In this document: positions 1 to 9,098 of the stretch, one piece after another
Position numbering within the stretch: position 1 is the stretch's first letter
Layout: each line of letters begins with the position of its first letter
Assembly: GCF_902859745.1 (NCBI RefSeq)
Contig: NZ_CADIJW010000001.1
Span: forward strand, 372,001-436,000
DNA length: 64,000 bases
Direction: 5' to 3'
From: Achromobacter dolens
GTDB taxonomy: Bacteria; Pseudomonadota; Gammaproteobacteria; Burkholderiales; Burkholderiaceae_B
Notes under the pieces: model-generated
What the model saw: only the letters and a program-made list of their open reading frames with translations
Databases searched by the model: none
Told to the model about the DNA's origin: nothing
Position numbers and translations under genes: made by a program

Positions 1-167
1 TAAACCCCCGTCTGAAATCGACTGAAATAAGGTGGAATGCGGTGAAGCGGGGGCGGCGAGTTACAGGCAGTCACGATCCTGGGGCCTGATTTCCCCTGGC
101 AGCAACACCGGTGCGCCAGCGCCAGTCGGTTGGCGGCCTGGAGCGGACTGGCAGGGCCGGCGGACGC

Positions 168-671
168 CTAGGCCTCTTGCGGCTGCTGGCAGCGGAATTC
201 GACCACCCACACCCAGGGGTTGGCGGCCCAGGCGTGCGCGCCATAGCGTTCGCACCAGGTCAAGGCAAAGGCCGTCTGCAGGGGAACGCCGGGCAACAGC
301 GCCGACGATTGGTAGAGCGCCTGGGTGCCTTCGGCGCGCGCGTCGGCGTCCGACAATTTTTGCAGGCGCTGGATGCGCACGCCCACGATTACGGCGGTGG
401 CGAAGGGCTTGCCGGATTCGTCTTCGAGCGTGATGCTCTCGCCCGACCGGCCATAGGGGCAGGTGACCCACGGCGAGGTTTTGCGCAATTCGGTCGCGCC
501 TTCGCGGGTCGGGCCCATGGCCACCCATTTGCCGGAATCCGCCGCATCGGCATACCAGGCGGTCGTCAGCTTGGTGGGCTGCGGTTTGACGATGCGCCGG
601 GTTTGCACCTTATAACCATCCAGGATGGCTTGCTTGAGCGGCTCGCTGAATTGGAGTGCTTGCCTTTTCAT
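168..671 (-). CDS. ASCH-like phage-type protein
   Basis: This predicted 167-residue protein resembles the small ASCH-like proteins common in phages and prophages. Visible features are an N-terminal segment reading FSEPLKQAILDGYKVQTRRI, which matches the usual 'AI-x-G-x-K-x-QTRR' signature, and a later CPYGRSGES stretch where relatives have a 'YG-x-GD-LWVRE' motif. ASCH folds are thought to bind RNA or modified nucleotides, but no reaction can be assigned here. The ATG at 671 is preceded by a GAGGGG ribosome-binding site, which decides the start over longer in-frame extensions. It is transcribed away from the next small gene, and no integrase or structural phage gene is visible in the window. 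Family assignment is moderately sure; function is unknown. Confidence 0.6.
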   Translation of the reverse strand: MKRQALQFSEPLKQAILDGYKVQTRRIVKPQPTKLTTAWYADAADSGKWVAMGPTREGATELRKTSPWVTCPYGRSGESITLEDESGKPFATAVIVGVRIQRLQKLSDADARAEGTQALYQSSALLPGVPLQTAFALTWCERYGAHAWAANPWVWVVEFRCQQPQEA

Positions 672-860
672 ACCTGTTGTTCCCCTCACGTTCGACGCTT
701 GCATACCAGCAGTGCTGTGGCCGCGTCGACACGTGCCAACATGGCGGGTTATCCGAAACCTCGCATGGAACAGTATGACGCGTGGCAATCGCCGTGTCAG
801 GCAAACGGTTACTAGTGTGTCTTTTTGAATACGTTCCAAGGTTGTTTGTATACTCGACGT

Positions 861-1061
861 ATGAATACTGACCTGCACGATCTCAAGCCCGGTTACTACT
901 GGTACACCATGGCCAACGACCCGCTGGCCGTCATCCACATACACGACGACGGCGGCGCCACGTTGATGGGCACCGACTATCGCCTCGGCGCCGAAGGCGT
1001 GGCGGACATGATTCGCCAGGGCCAGCGCTTCTTCTGGATCGAACCGCCGCAGCAGGCCTGA
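861..1061 (+). CDS. Small conserved-looking protein, phage-like
   Basis: This 66-residue protein begins MNTDLHDLKPGYYW and carries a short beta-rich core (YYWYTM, AVIHIHDDGG, FFWIEPP). Small proteins with an LKPGYYW start are frequent in phage early regions, and the neighbouring divergent gene is also phage-like. The ATG at 861 is preferred to an in-frame TTG at 825, which would add 12 residues. There are no membrane segments, cysteines or recognisable catalytic motifs. The function is unknown, and the phage link is an inference from style and neighbourhood. Confidence 0.5.
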   Translation: MNTDLHDLKPGYYWYTMANDPLAVIHIHDDGGATLMGTDYRLGAEGVADMIRQGQRFFWIEPPQQA

Positions 1062-1108
1062 TCCGGCGCGGCCGCCCGACGCGGGCAGGCGAGGCCGAGG
1101 ACCTATCC

Positions 1109-2308
1109 ATGACCGACATGTTGTTAAACGACGTTCGACTGCCCGATGGCGCGGCGGTCGACGTAGCGATATCCCGCGGCCGTATCGAACGCGTCGGACC
1201 GAATCTGCAGGCGCCGGCCCATGTGGCGCGGGAAGCGGGTGCCGGCCTGCTGCTGCTGCCCGGTCTGGTCGAGGGGCACACGCACCTGGACAAGACCACC
1301 TGGGAATCCCCCTGGTATGTGAATCAGGTGGGGCCGGCGTTGACCGACCGTATCGACAACGAGCGGGCCTGGCGCGCCGCCAGCGGCCATGACGCCGCCA
1401 GCCACTCGCGCGCGTTGGCGCTGGCCTTCCTGCGCGAAGGCACTACGCGCATCCGCAGCCACGTCGACGTCGATACCGATGCCGGACTGCGCCATCTGGA
1501 GGCGGTGCACGCCACCCGCGAGGCACTGGCCGGCCTGATCGAGATCCAGACCGTGGCGTTTCCGCAGTCAGGGTTGCTGGGGCGGCCAGGCACGGCCGCG
1601 CTGTTGGACTTGGCCCTGGCGCAAGGCGCGGATGTGCTGGGCGGGCTGGATCCCTGCGCCATCGACCGCGACCCGGCACAATCGCTCGACGTTCTGTTCG
1701 GCTTGGCCGACAAGCACGGCAAACCCCTCGACATTCACCTGCATGAGCCGGGCGACCTGGGCGCGTTTTCGCTCGACCTGATCCTGGACCGGGTGCAGGC
1801 GCTGGACATGCGCGGCCGCGTCGTCATCAGCCACGCCTTCTGCCTGGGCGGCGTGGACGCCAAGCGGCTGGACGGCCTGCTCAAGCGCCTGGCCGCGCTG
1901 GACGTGGCGCTGCTGACCACCGCGCCGCCGTCGCGGCCGGTGCCTGCGCTGCGCGCCTGTCGCGAGGCCGGCGTGACGCTGTTCGGCGGCAACGACGGCA
2001 TCCGCGACACCTGGACGCCGTACGGCAGCCCCGACATGCTGGCGCGTGCCATGATGATCGGGTTGCGCAACGACCTGCGCCGCGATGACGAGATCGGCTG
2101 GGCGTTCGATTGCGTCAGCGGCGCCGCGGCGCGCGCCTGTGGCTTCGCCGACTACGGACTGACGCCCGGCGCCCGCGCCGACCTGGTGCTGGTGGCGGCC
2201 AGCGGCGTGGCCGAAGCCGTGGCGCAGCGCGTCCCGCGTCGCCTGGTGATTTCGGGCGGTGCGGTGGTGGCGCGTGACGGCCGCTTGCTGGATAGCGTGG
2301 CGGCGTAG
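1109..2308 (+). CDS. Cytosine-deaminase-like amidohydrolase
   Basis: This 399-residue metal-dependent hydrolase belongs to the amidohydrolase superfamily, in the cytosine deaminase / N-isopropylammelide amidohydrolase branch. The metal and catalytic set is complete: H57 and H59 in GHTHLDK, H210 and H212 in HLHE, H242 in ISHAF and D296 in GGNDGIRD. These line up closely with the ligand positions of E. coli cytosine deaminase. It should hydrolyse a cyclic amidine or amide in the cytoplasm, but the substrate cannot be read from sequence. It sits tail to tail with the LysR gene (14-bp gap) and points toward the acid-catabolism genes beyond it, so it may or may not belong to the same pathway. Family is confident; substrate is unknown. 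Confidence 0.85.
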   Translation: MTDMLLNDVRLPDGAAVDVAISRGRIERVGPNLQAPAHVAREAGAGLLLLPGLVEGHTHLDKTTWESPWYVNQVGPALTDRIDNERAWRAASGHDAASHSRALALAFLREGTTRIRSHVDVDTDAGLRHLEAVHATREALAGLIEIQTVAFPQSGLLGRPGTAALLDLALAQGADVLGGLDPCAIDRDPAQSLDVLFGLADKHGKPLDIHLHEPGDLGAFSLDLILDRVQALDMRGRVVISHAFCLGGVDAKRLDGLLKRLAALDVALLTTAPPSRPVPALRACREAGVTLFGGNDGIRDTWTPYGSPDMLARAMMIGLRNDLRRDDEIGWAFDCVSGAAARACGFADYGLTPGARADLVLVAASGVAEAVAQRVPRRLVISGGAVVARDGRLLDSVAA

Positions 2309-2322
2309 GCGTCGCCTCGCCG

Positions 2323-3201
2323 TCAGCGGTCCGCCGCCGCCTGGCTCTGCGCCAGTTCCACGAATACCCGCATCAATTCAGAGCGCACGCCGGAGCGCGG
2401 CCAGAGCGCGCCGACCGTGCGCACGGGGCATGGCGCCGGCAGCGGCCAGCGCCTGACTGGCGCCGACGCGCCAGTGGTGGCCCAGTCGGGCAATAGCGCC
2501 ACCCCCAATCCTTCCGACACCAGCTTGGCGATCGAGTCGATGCCGTCCAGCTCGAAGCGCACGTGTGGCCGCAGGTCACGGGCGCGCAGGTAGTCGTCGG
2601 CCATGCGGCCGCCCACCACGCTGCGGTCGTAGCGGATATAGGGCTCGCGCGCGATCACCGCCAGCGGGTCGCTCACCGCCATGTCGGCCGGCGTCACCAG
2701 CACCAGCGGTTCGCGCCGCAGGTCGCGCCAGACACAGGACTTGGGCAGCGCGAACAGCGGATGCACCAGCAGCGCGCCATCCAGTTCGCCAGCCAGCACC
2801 TTGCTGTAGAGCAGGGTGGTGGGCGCCGGTTCGATGTAGATCTCGATGTGGGGATAACACGCCGCCCAGGTGCGCAGCACCGGCGGCATGATGCCGGTGA
2901 GCGCGGTGGGCGTGGCGCCCAGGCGCAAGGGGCCGGCCGGCAGGTCGGACTCGGTTGCCGCCGAACGCAGGTCGCGCAGGTCGCGCAGCACGTTGCGGGC
3001 GCGCTCCAGGATGCGGGTGCCGGCGGCGGTGGGTTTGACGGTGCGGCCCGAGCGGGCGATCAGCGCGCTGCCCATGTCGGCTTCCAGCGCGCGCAGGCGC
3101 TGCTGCACGGTGGCCGGCGTCAGCCCCTGGTGGCGCGCGGCCTGCGCGATGGAGCCCAGTTCCACCACATGTACATAGGTCTGCAGGAATCTCGAATCCA
3201 T
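2323..3201 (-). CDS. LysR-family transcriptional regulator
   Basis: This 292-residue regulator has an N-terminal winged helix (residues about 1-60, with SIAQAARHQGLTPATVQQRL as the recognition region) followed by a LysR substrate-binding domain. Size and layout are normal for the family. It is divergent from the enolase-superfamily gene, and the 158-bp gap between them is the natural place for its operator. It therefore probably controls the dehydratase, lyase and Bug genes in response to a pathway intermediate. The inducer cannot be inferred. Confidence 0.88.
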   Translation of the reverse strand: MDSRFLQTYVHVVELGSIAQAARHQGLTPATVQQRLRALEADMGSALIARSGRTVKPTAAGTRILERARNVLRDLRDLRSAATESDLPAGPLRLGATPTALTGIMPPVLRTWAACYPHIEIYIEPAPTTLLYSKVLAGELDGALLVHPLFALPKSCVWRDLRREPLVLVTPADMAVSDPLAVIAREPYIRYDRSVVGGRMADDYLRARDLRPHVRFELDGIDSIAKLVSEGLGVALLPDWATTGASAPVRRWPLPAPCPVRTVGALWPRSGVRSELMRVFVELAQSQAAADR

Positions 3202-3359
3202 CGGCGGGCGCTCATAGAAGATGCTTTTTACATATTCTAAAGATGGATGAAGATAATTGTTTGTTTCTTTGATGGCGGCAAGAATGCGCTTGAGCGTTGC
3301 GCCAGCGCAAGGCGCGCCGGCAGCGCGACCCGCACTATTCCCGTTATCAGGAGCCAGCC
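3202..3359. promoter_or_regulatory. Divergent promoter region, LysR / dehydratase operon
   Basis: This 158-bp gap separates two divergent genes and is locally AT-rich (for example TTTTTACATATTCTAAAG near 3226-3243) against very GC-rich neighbours. LysR-type regulators usually bind such gaps to control themselves and the divergent operon. No exact LysR palindrome is claimed. Confidence 0.45.
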
Positions 3360-4487
3360 GTGCCCATCATTGAATCCATCGACGTTTGCGCCGCCGCGGT
3401 GCCCTTGGACAAGGTCACCTCGTTTTCGAACCGCACCGTCTCCACCCGCCACTACGGACTGGTCAAGGTCCGCAGCGCCGATGGCGTCGAAGGTATTGGC
3501 TTCTGCTACGTCGGCAGCGCCGGCGGCGCGATCTTCGAGGCCGCCGTGCAGAGCCTGCTGGCGCCGGTGCTGCTGGGCAAGGACTCGCACGCGGTCGAAG
3601 GGCTGTGGCAGGCGATGTACCAGGAAGCGCTGCTGCAAGGGCGCCAGGGCACGGTGATGCGCGCGCTCAGCGCGCTCGACATCGCGCTGTGGGACCTGAA
3701 CGCCAAGACGGCGGGGCTGCCGCTGCACAAGTTCCTGGGCGCGGTCGAGCTGGAGTCGGTGCCGGCCTATGCCAGCGGCGGCTACTACCTGGATGGCAAG
3801 ACGCCGCAGCACCTGGGCGAGGAAATGGCCAGCTACGTGGCCAAGGGCTTCTCCGCCGTCAAGATGAAGACCGGGCGCCTGTCGCCGCGCGAGGAAGAGG
3901 CGCGGCTGAAGGCGGCGCGCGAGGCCGTCGGGCCGGATGTCGAGCTGATGATGGACTGCAACAACGCCTGGCAGGACGTGACCCAGGCCATGCAGTACAT
4001 CCGCCGCTTCGAGCAGTACGAGCCGTACTTCATCGAGGAGCCGTTCGGCCCCGATGACATCGACAGCCACGCCAAGCTGGCGCGCCTGACGCACCTGCCC
4101 ATCGCCACCGCCGAGATCGGCTATGGCCGCTGGTATCACAAGGAGCTGCTGGACAAGGGCGCGGCCGGCATCCTGCAGACCGACGCGGCGGTGTGCGGCG
4201 GCATCACCGAATGGAAGCGCATCGCGGCGACCGCGGCGAGCTATGGCGTGGTGGTGTGCCCGCACTGGTTCCACGACGTGCACGCGCCGCTGGTGGCCGC
4301 CACGCCCAATGCGCGTTATGTTGAATTTTTCTGGGACGACCAGGTCCTGAATTTCCGCAAGCTGGTGGACCGCCAACTGACCCACAAACAGGGGCGTGTG
4401 GTGCTGCACCAGGAGCCGGGGCTGGGATTCGGTTTCGATGAACGCATGGTCGAGCGCTACGGCAAGTGGACCCGCGTCGGCCGCTGA
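3360..4487 (+). CDS. Mandelate racemase / muconate lactonizing enzyme family dehydratase
   Basis: This 375-residue enolase-superfamily enzyme most likely acts as an acid-sugar dehydratase or racemase. The family residues are visible: the KMK pair (K168, K170) as one base, metal ligands D199 (MMDCNNAW), E226 (IEEPF) and the glutamate in TAEIGYGRW near residue 252, and H302 in CPHWFHDVH as a possible second base. The start is a GTG at 3360 behind CAGGAG; an in-frame TTG at 3297 would add 21 residues with no good ribosome site. It is 13 bp upstream of a DapA-like lyase, a pairing typical of routes in which a dehydratase makes a 2-keto-3-deoxy acid that the lyase cleaves. Substrate unknown. Confidence 0.85.
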   Translation: MPIIESIDVCAAAVPLDKVTSFSNRTVSTRHYGLVKVRSADGVEGIGFCYVGSAGGAIFEAAVQSLLAPVLLGKDSHAVEGLWQAMYQEALLQGRQGTVMRALSALDIALWDLNAKTAGLPLHKFLGAVELESVPAYASGGYYLDGKTPQHLGEEMASYVAKGFSAVKMKTGRLSPREEEARLKAAREAVGPDVELMMDCNNAWQDVTQAMQYIRRFEQYEPYFIEEPFGPDDIDSHAKLARLTHLPIATAEIGYGRWYHKELLDKGAAGILQTDAAVCGGITEWKRIAATAASYGVVVCPHWFHDVHAPLVAATPNARYVEFFWDDQVLNFRKLVDRQLTHKQGRVVLHQEPGLGFGFDERMVERYGKWTRVGR

Positions 4488-4500
4488 CAGGAGAGTTTTC

Positions 4501-5409
4501 ATGAGCACACGCGCCGCAGACCGGCCGCAAGGCGTCTATTCCCCGGTCCTCACGCCCTTCAACGCGGACCTGTCGCCCAGCGTGCCGCGCTTCGTCGGGC
4601 ATTGCCGCGCCCTGCTGGAACAGGGCGCGGGGCTGGCGATCTTCGGCACCAACTCCGAGGCCAATTCGCTCAGCGTGGCGGAAAAGCGCCATCTGCTGGA
4701 TGCGTTGCTGGATGCCGGCCTGCCGGCCGCGCGCATGATGCCCGGCACCGGCGCCTGCGCGTTGCCCGACGCGGTGGAGCTGACCCGTCATGCGGTCGAG
4801 GCCGGCTGCGGCGGGGTGCTCATGCTGCCGCCGTTCTACTACAAGGGCGTCAGCGACGAGGGCCTGTTCCGCGCCTTCGCCCACGTGATCGAGCGGGTCG
4901 CCGACGAGCGCCTGCGCATCTACCTGTATCACATCCCGCCGGTGTCGGGCGTGCCGATCAGCCTGGGCCTGATCGATCGGCTGCTGGGCGAATTTCCCGG
5001 CATCGTCGCTGGCATCAAGGACAGTTCCGGCGACTGGAACAACACCGCGGCCATGCTGCGCGACTTCCAGCCGCGCGGCTTCGACGTGTTCGCCGGCACC
5101 GAAACGGTGTTGCTGGAAACGATGCGGGCCGGCGGCGCGGGTTGCATCACCGCCACCGGCAACGTCAATGCAAGCCCGATCGTCGCGTTGTACCGGTCGT
5201 GGCGCGAGGCCGGCGCCGAGGACCGGCAGCGCGCCTTGAACGAGACCCGCGCCATTTTCCAGTCGTACCCGATGATCCCGGCCATGAAAGCCGCGATCGC
5301 GCAGCGGCGCAACGATCCGGTGTGGGCCACGGTCCGGCCGCCGCTGGTGGAGCTGGACGCCGCGCAGTCGGCGCAACTGGCCCAGCGGCTGGCGGCCCCC
5401 GCCGCCTGA
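4501..5409 (+). CDS. DapA / N-acetylneuraminate lyase family aldolase
   Basis: This 302-residue TIM-barrel class I aldolase is of the dihydrodipicolinate synthase / NAL family. The Schiff-base lysine is K173 in GIKDSSGD, and the conserved tyrosine is Y143 in YLYHIPP. An early FGTNSEANSL segment takes the place of the usual GTTGE loop. Because it follows a dehydratase and precedes a Bug receptor, a catabolic 2-keto-3-deoxy-acid aldolase or dehydratase is more likely than the biosynthetic DapA. A ribosome site (GGAGAG) precedes the ATG at 4501. The family call is firm; the reaction is inferred from context. Confidence 0.85.
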   Translation: MSTRAADRPQGVYSPVLTPFNADLSPSVPRFVGHCRALLEQGAGLAIFGTNSEANSLSVAEKRHLLDALLDAGLPAARMMPGTGACALPDAVELTRHAVEAGCGGVLMLPPFYYKGVSDEGLFRAFAHVIERVADERLRIYLYHIPPVSGVPISLGLIDRLLGEFPGIVAGIKDSSGDWNNTAAMLRDFQPRGFDVFAGTETVLLETMRAGGAGCITATGNVNASPIVALYRSWREAGAEDRQRALNETRAIFQSYPMIPAMKAAIAQRRNDPVWATVRPPLVELDAAQSAQLAQRLAAPAA

Positions 5410-5511
5410 CCGCGCCAGCAGGACCCGCAGGACGCCGCGGCCCAGCCGGCCGCGGCCGGCAAGGCTTACCAACAGTCGCCGGGCATGGACCCGGCGCGCG
5501 AGGAGACAACC

Positions 5512-6492
5512 ATGCAACGCAGGGAATTCATTACCGGCGCCGCGGCGCTGGGGGCGGCGCTCGTCCTGCCGTCGGCCAGGGCGCAGCAACCGCTGCCGCC
5601 GGGCCCGGTCAAGATCGTGGTGGGATTTCCGGCGGGCGGCGGCACCGATGTGCTGGCGCGCCTGCTGGGCCAGAAGCTGGGCGTGATGTGGGGCATCCCG
5701 GTGATCGTCGAGAACCGCGCCGGCGCGGCCGGCATCATCGCCGCCGAGCAGGTGGCGCGCCAGCCTCCCGATGGCAACACGCTGCTGATGGCGCACGTCA
5801 ACAGCCACGGCATCGCGCCCGGCCTGCAGCCCAGGCTGGCCTATTCGGCCGAGCGCGATTTCTCGCCGATCGCGCTGGTGGGCAAGACGCCGACGCTGCT
5901 GATTGGCGGCGCGGCGCAGCCGGCCAAGACCCTGCCCGAGCTGGTGGCGCTGTGTCGCGCGCAGCCCGGCAAGATCATCTTCGGCTCGGCCGGCAGCGGG
6001 TCGGCGCAGCATCTGGCGCTGGAGATCTTCAAGGCCCGCGCCGGCATCGACGTGCTGCACGTGCCTTACAAGGGCTCGGCGCCGCTGATGAACGACCTGC
6101 TGGGCGGCCACGTGCAGTACTGCTTCGAGGGCATGACCACGGCCACGCCGCTGATCCAGTCCGGCAAGGTGCTGGCCTTGGCCCAGACGCTGCGGCAGCG
6201 TTCCAGGAGCCAGCCCGATGTGCCGACGGTGGCCGAGCAGGGCTATCCCGGGTTCGAGGCCAGCATCTGGTTCGGCATGGTGGGCCCGGCCAACATGCCC
6301 GCCGACATGGTCGCGCGCATGAACCAGGACATCGACCGCGTCCTGGCCATGGCCGACGTGCAGGAAAAGCTGGCGCAGGTCGGCGCGGAAGACGGTGGCG
6401 GCAGCGTGCAGCGCTTCGCCGACTTCATGCGCGACGAGCAGCGCAAGTACGCCAAGACCATCCAGGACGCGAAGATCGTGGCCGAGGGGTAG
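5512..6492 (+). CDS. Bug-family tripartite tricarboxylate receptor
   Basis: This 326-residue periplasmic solute receptor is of the Bug (TctC) family, which is greatly expanded in Bordetella and Achromobacter. An N-terminal export signal (MQRREFITGAAALGAAL, ending near ARAQQ) contains an RREF pair that could be a weak Tat or Sec signal. The family signatures PVKIVVGFPAGGGTD and VENRAGAAG follow. The ATG at 5512 is behind AGGAGACA. Such receptors bind carboxylates or related acids, and many have no dedicated TctAB transporter beside them, as here. It is the last gene of the catabolic cluster and probably captures the substrate handled by the enzymes upstream. Confidence 0.88.
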   Translation: MQRREFITGAAALGAALVLPSARAQQPLPPGPVKIVVGFPAGGGTDVLARLLGQKLGVMWGIPVIVENRAGAAGIIAAEQVARQPPDGNTLLMAHVNSHGIAPGLQPRLAYSAERDFSPIALVGKTPTLLIGGAAQPAKTLPELVALCRAQPGKIIFGSAGSGSAQHLALEIFKARAGIDVLHVPYKGSAPLMNDLLGGHVQYCFEGMTTATPLIQSGKVLALAQTLRQRSRSQPDVPTVAEQGYPGFEASIWFGMVGPANMPADMVARMNQDIDRVLAMADVQEKLAQVGAEDGGGSVQRFADFMRDEQRKYAKTIQDAKIVAEG

Positions 6493-6520
6493 GGGCAGGA
6501 CTTGCGGCAAGAAGGCAAAG

Positions 6521-6554
6521 AAAAAGGCCAATCCCGGGGGATTGGCCTTTTTTT
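6521..6554. terminator. Bidirectional intrinsic terminator
   Basis: A perfect stem (AAAAAGGCCAAT paired with ATTGGCCTTTTT) around a CCCGGGGG loop is flanked by an A-run on one side and a T-run on the other. It can end both the Bug-receptor operon and the tRNA-Ser transcript arriving on the minus strand. Confidence 0.85.
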
Positions 6555-6559
6555 GAATA

Positions 6560-6651
<92 letters not shown>

Positions 6652-6906
6652 GTGGCTGGATTCCGCAACGGTGAAATTCCAGTGGCCGGTTCAGGGCAAG
6701 CCCATCAGCGGTTCCTGGTTTCCCACGATCAGATTCCTGGTCGGAAGAATCTGCGTTGTCGGAGCAGCGAAGCCCGCAATTCTACAGCAAAAAAAAGTTT
6801 TGTGTAAAGCCTTTCGATGTTGGGCGCTTCAGACGGTTTCCCCGGCTTCCCGCATGGGTAATCTTTGCTCAGAATCGGACTGTCTCGAATTGCACGCTTC
6901 GCGCCG

Positions 6907-8151
6907 ATGAATCTGATCCTCATCCTGTTGCTGGCCGCCGTCCTGTGCGTGCCGCTGACCCAGCGGCTGGGGCTGGGCGCGATCCCGGGCTACCTGCTGG
7001 CCGGCGTGCTGGTGGGGCCGTCGTGCCTGAAGCTGGTGACCGACGTGGGCGACATGGTCAATGTGTCGCAGTGGGGCGTGGTGATGATGCTCTTCATCAT
7101 CGGCCTGGAACTGGCGCCCCGGCGCCTGTGGGCCATGCGCCACGAGGTGTTCACGCTGGGGGCGTCGCAGATGCTGGCCTGCGGGCTGCTGCTGGGGCTG
7201 GTGTTCGGCGCCGCGCTGCGCCATCTGGCCGGCATGGGCTGGCAGGCGGCGGTGCTGTGCGGGCTGTCGCTGGCCCTGTCGTCCACCGCGGTGGCCATGC
7301 GGCTATTGGAGGAGCGCGGCCTGACGCGCACGCCGATGGGGCGCTCGGCGCTGGGAGTGCTGCTGTTCCAGGACATGGCGGCGATCCCGATGCTGGTGGC
7401 GGCCGGACTGCTGGGCAGCGGTGCCGCGTCGGAGCCGTCCTTCAAGGAGGCCTTGATCGCGGTGGCAGTGGTGGCGGTGGCCTACCGGCTGCGGCTGCTG
7501 GGCTGGGCCGCCAAGGCGCAGTTGAAGGAGTTGTTCACGGCGGCGGCGCTGCTGATGGTGGTCGGCACCGCCCAGTTGTTCAACTACGCCGGCCTGTCGG
7601 CCGGCCTGGGCGGCTTCCTGGTGGGGGTGCTGATGGCCGAGTCGCGCTATCGCGACGAACTGGAAAACGCCATCGAGCCGTTCAAGGGCCTGCTGCTGGG
7701 CCTGTTCTTCGTCGCGATCGGCATGTCCGTGAACCTGCACGTGGTGGCGGATCACTGGGCTTTCATCCTGGCGGGCGTGACGGCGCTGCTGCTGGTCAAG
7801 GCGCTAGTGCTGTATGGCTTTGCGCGGTTCCTGGGCCTGCCGCGCTATCACCGCCTGCTGTTCGCCATGGTGCTGGCGCAGGGCGGCGAATTCAGCTTCG
7901 CCATCTTCAACGAAGCCTGGAGCAACCGTTTGATGGACCTGGACCAGCGCGACGTGCTGGCAGTGGTGGTGGCGGTGTCGATGGGCGTGGTGCCGATCCT
8001 CATCAAGCTGCTCGAGCGAGTGCCGGAGCGCCTCGGGGGCATGGCGGACCTGCCGGCGCCGCCGCCCGCCGAGACGGCGCAGGACCGGTCGGATTCCGCG
8101 CCGCCGCCGGGCCAGGCGGAGCCATCGGATTCCCCGTCGCCGCGTCCTTGA
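6907..8151 (+). CDS. CPA2-type cation:proton antiporter (Kef-like, no RCK domain)
   Basis: This 414-residue inner-membrane protein has about 12 hydrophobic segments typical of the Na+/H+ exchanger / KefBC family. Visible family stretches include LGAIPGYLLAGVLVGP, the FIIGLEL helix, LSSTAVAMRLLEERG, LLFQDMAAIP and ALVLAQGGEFSFAIF-type residues. KefB and KefC carry a C-terminal TrkA-N domain after the membrane part; here the chain ends instead in a short Pro/Ala-rich acidic tail. It is therefore a stand-alone transporter core, possibly for K+ or Na+ against H+. The ATG at 6907 is chosen because the first transmembrane helix starts immediately after it. Confidence 0.85.
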   Translation: MNLILILLLAAVLCVPLTQRLGLGAIPGYLLAGVLVGPSCLKLVTDVGDMVNVSQWGVVMMLFIIGLELAPRRLWAMRHEVFTLGASQMLACGLLLGLVFGAALRHLAGMGWQAAVLCGLSLALSSTAVAMRLLEERGLTRTPMGRSALGVLLFQDMAAIPMLVAAGLLGSGAASEPSFKEALIAVAVVAVAYRLRLLGWAAKAQLKELFTAAALLMVVGTAQLFNYAGLSAGLGGFLVGVLMAESRYRDELENAIEPFKGLLLGLFFVAIGMSVNLHVVADHWAFILAGVTALLLVKALVLYGFARFLGLPRYHRLLFAMVLAQGGEFSFAIFNEAWSNRLMDLDQRDVLAVVVAVSMGVVPILIKLLERVPERLGGMADLPAPPPAETAQDRSDSAPPPGQAEPSDSPSPRP

Positions 8152-8299
8152 CCCCGCGCCGCGTGGGGGCATGGCATGATGGGCGCCTTGCCGGGCAGCT
8201 ACACTTGACGCTGTTTTTCAGCCCGTGTTTCGCCCACGGCGGCGACCGGCATGTTCCGGTCGCCGCCCGCCTTCCGCGCCTCGCCACAGGAGAACATCT

Positions 8300-9082
8300 A
8301 TGCTCAAAGGAAAAGTCGCAGTCGTCACCGGTTCCACCAGCGGGATCGGCCTGGGTATCGCCACCGCGCTGGCCGCGCAGGGCGCCGATATCGTCCTGAA
8401 CGGCTTCGGCGACGCCGCCGAGATCGAAAAGGTGCGCGCCGGCCTGGCGGCCCAGCATGGCGTCAAGGTGCTGTATGACGGCGCCGACCTGTCCAAGGGC
8501 GAGGCCGTGCGCGGCCTGGTCGACAACGCGGTGCGCCAGATGGGCCGCATCGACATCCTGGTCAACAACGCCGGCATCCAGCACACCGCGCTGATCGAGG
8601 ACTTTCCCACCGAAAAATGGGATGCCATCCTGGCGCTGAACCTGTCGGCCGTGTTCCATGGCACCGCCGCCGCGCTGCCGCACATGAAGAAGCAGGGCTT
8701 CGGCCGCATCATCAACATCGCCTCGGCCCACGGCCTGGTGGCCTCGGCCAACAAATCCGCCTACGTCGCCGCCAAGCACGGCGTGGTCGGCTTCACCAAG
8801 GTGACCGCGCTGGAAACCGCCGGCCAGGGCATCACCGCCAACGCCATCTGCCCGGGCTGGGTGCGCACCCCGCTGGTCGAAAAACAGATCTCGGCGCTGG
8901 CCGAAAAGAACGGCGTCGACCAGGAAACCGCCGCGCGCGAATTGCTCAGCGAAAAGCAGCCGTCGCTGCAGTTCGTCACGCCTGAACAACTGGGCGGCAC
9001 GGCCGTCTTCCTGGCCTCCGATGCCGCCGCGCAAATCACCGGCACCACCGTCTCCGTCGATGGCGGCTGGACGGCGCGCTGA
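8300..9082 (+). CDS. bdhA: 3-hydroxybutyrate dehydrogenase
   Basis: This 260-residue short-chain dehydrogenase interconverts D-3-hydroxybutyrate and acetoacetate with NAD in the cytoplasm, normally in poly-hydroxybutyrate turnover. It shows the TGSTSGIGLG nucleotide-binding loop, the NNAG motif, the catalytic Ser (IASAHG) and the YVAAK Tyr/Lys pair. The regions HGLVASANKSAYVAAKHG and CPGWVRTPLVEKQI are hallmarks of PHB-type dehydrogenases rather than generic SDRs. The ATG at 8300 follows ACAGGAG. It is 16 bp upstream of yaaA and may be co-transcribed. Confidence 0.92.
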   Translation: MLKGKVAVVTGSTSGIGLGIATALAAQGADIVLNGFGDAAEIEKVRAGLAAQHGVKVLYDGADLSKGEAVRGLVDNAVRQMGRIDILVNNAGIQHTALIEDFPTEKWDAILALNLSAVFHGTAAALPHMKKQGFGRIINIASAHGLVASANKSAYVAAKHGVVGFTKVTALETAGQGITANAICPGWVRTPLVEKQISALAEKNGVDQETAARELLSEKQPSLQFVTPEQLGGTAVFLASDAAAQITGTTVSVDGGWTAR

Positions 9083-9098
9083 TCAAAGGAACCTCCGA

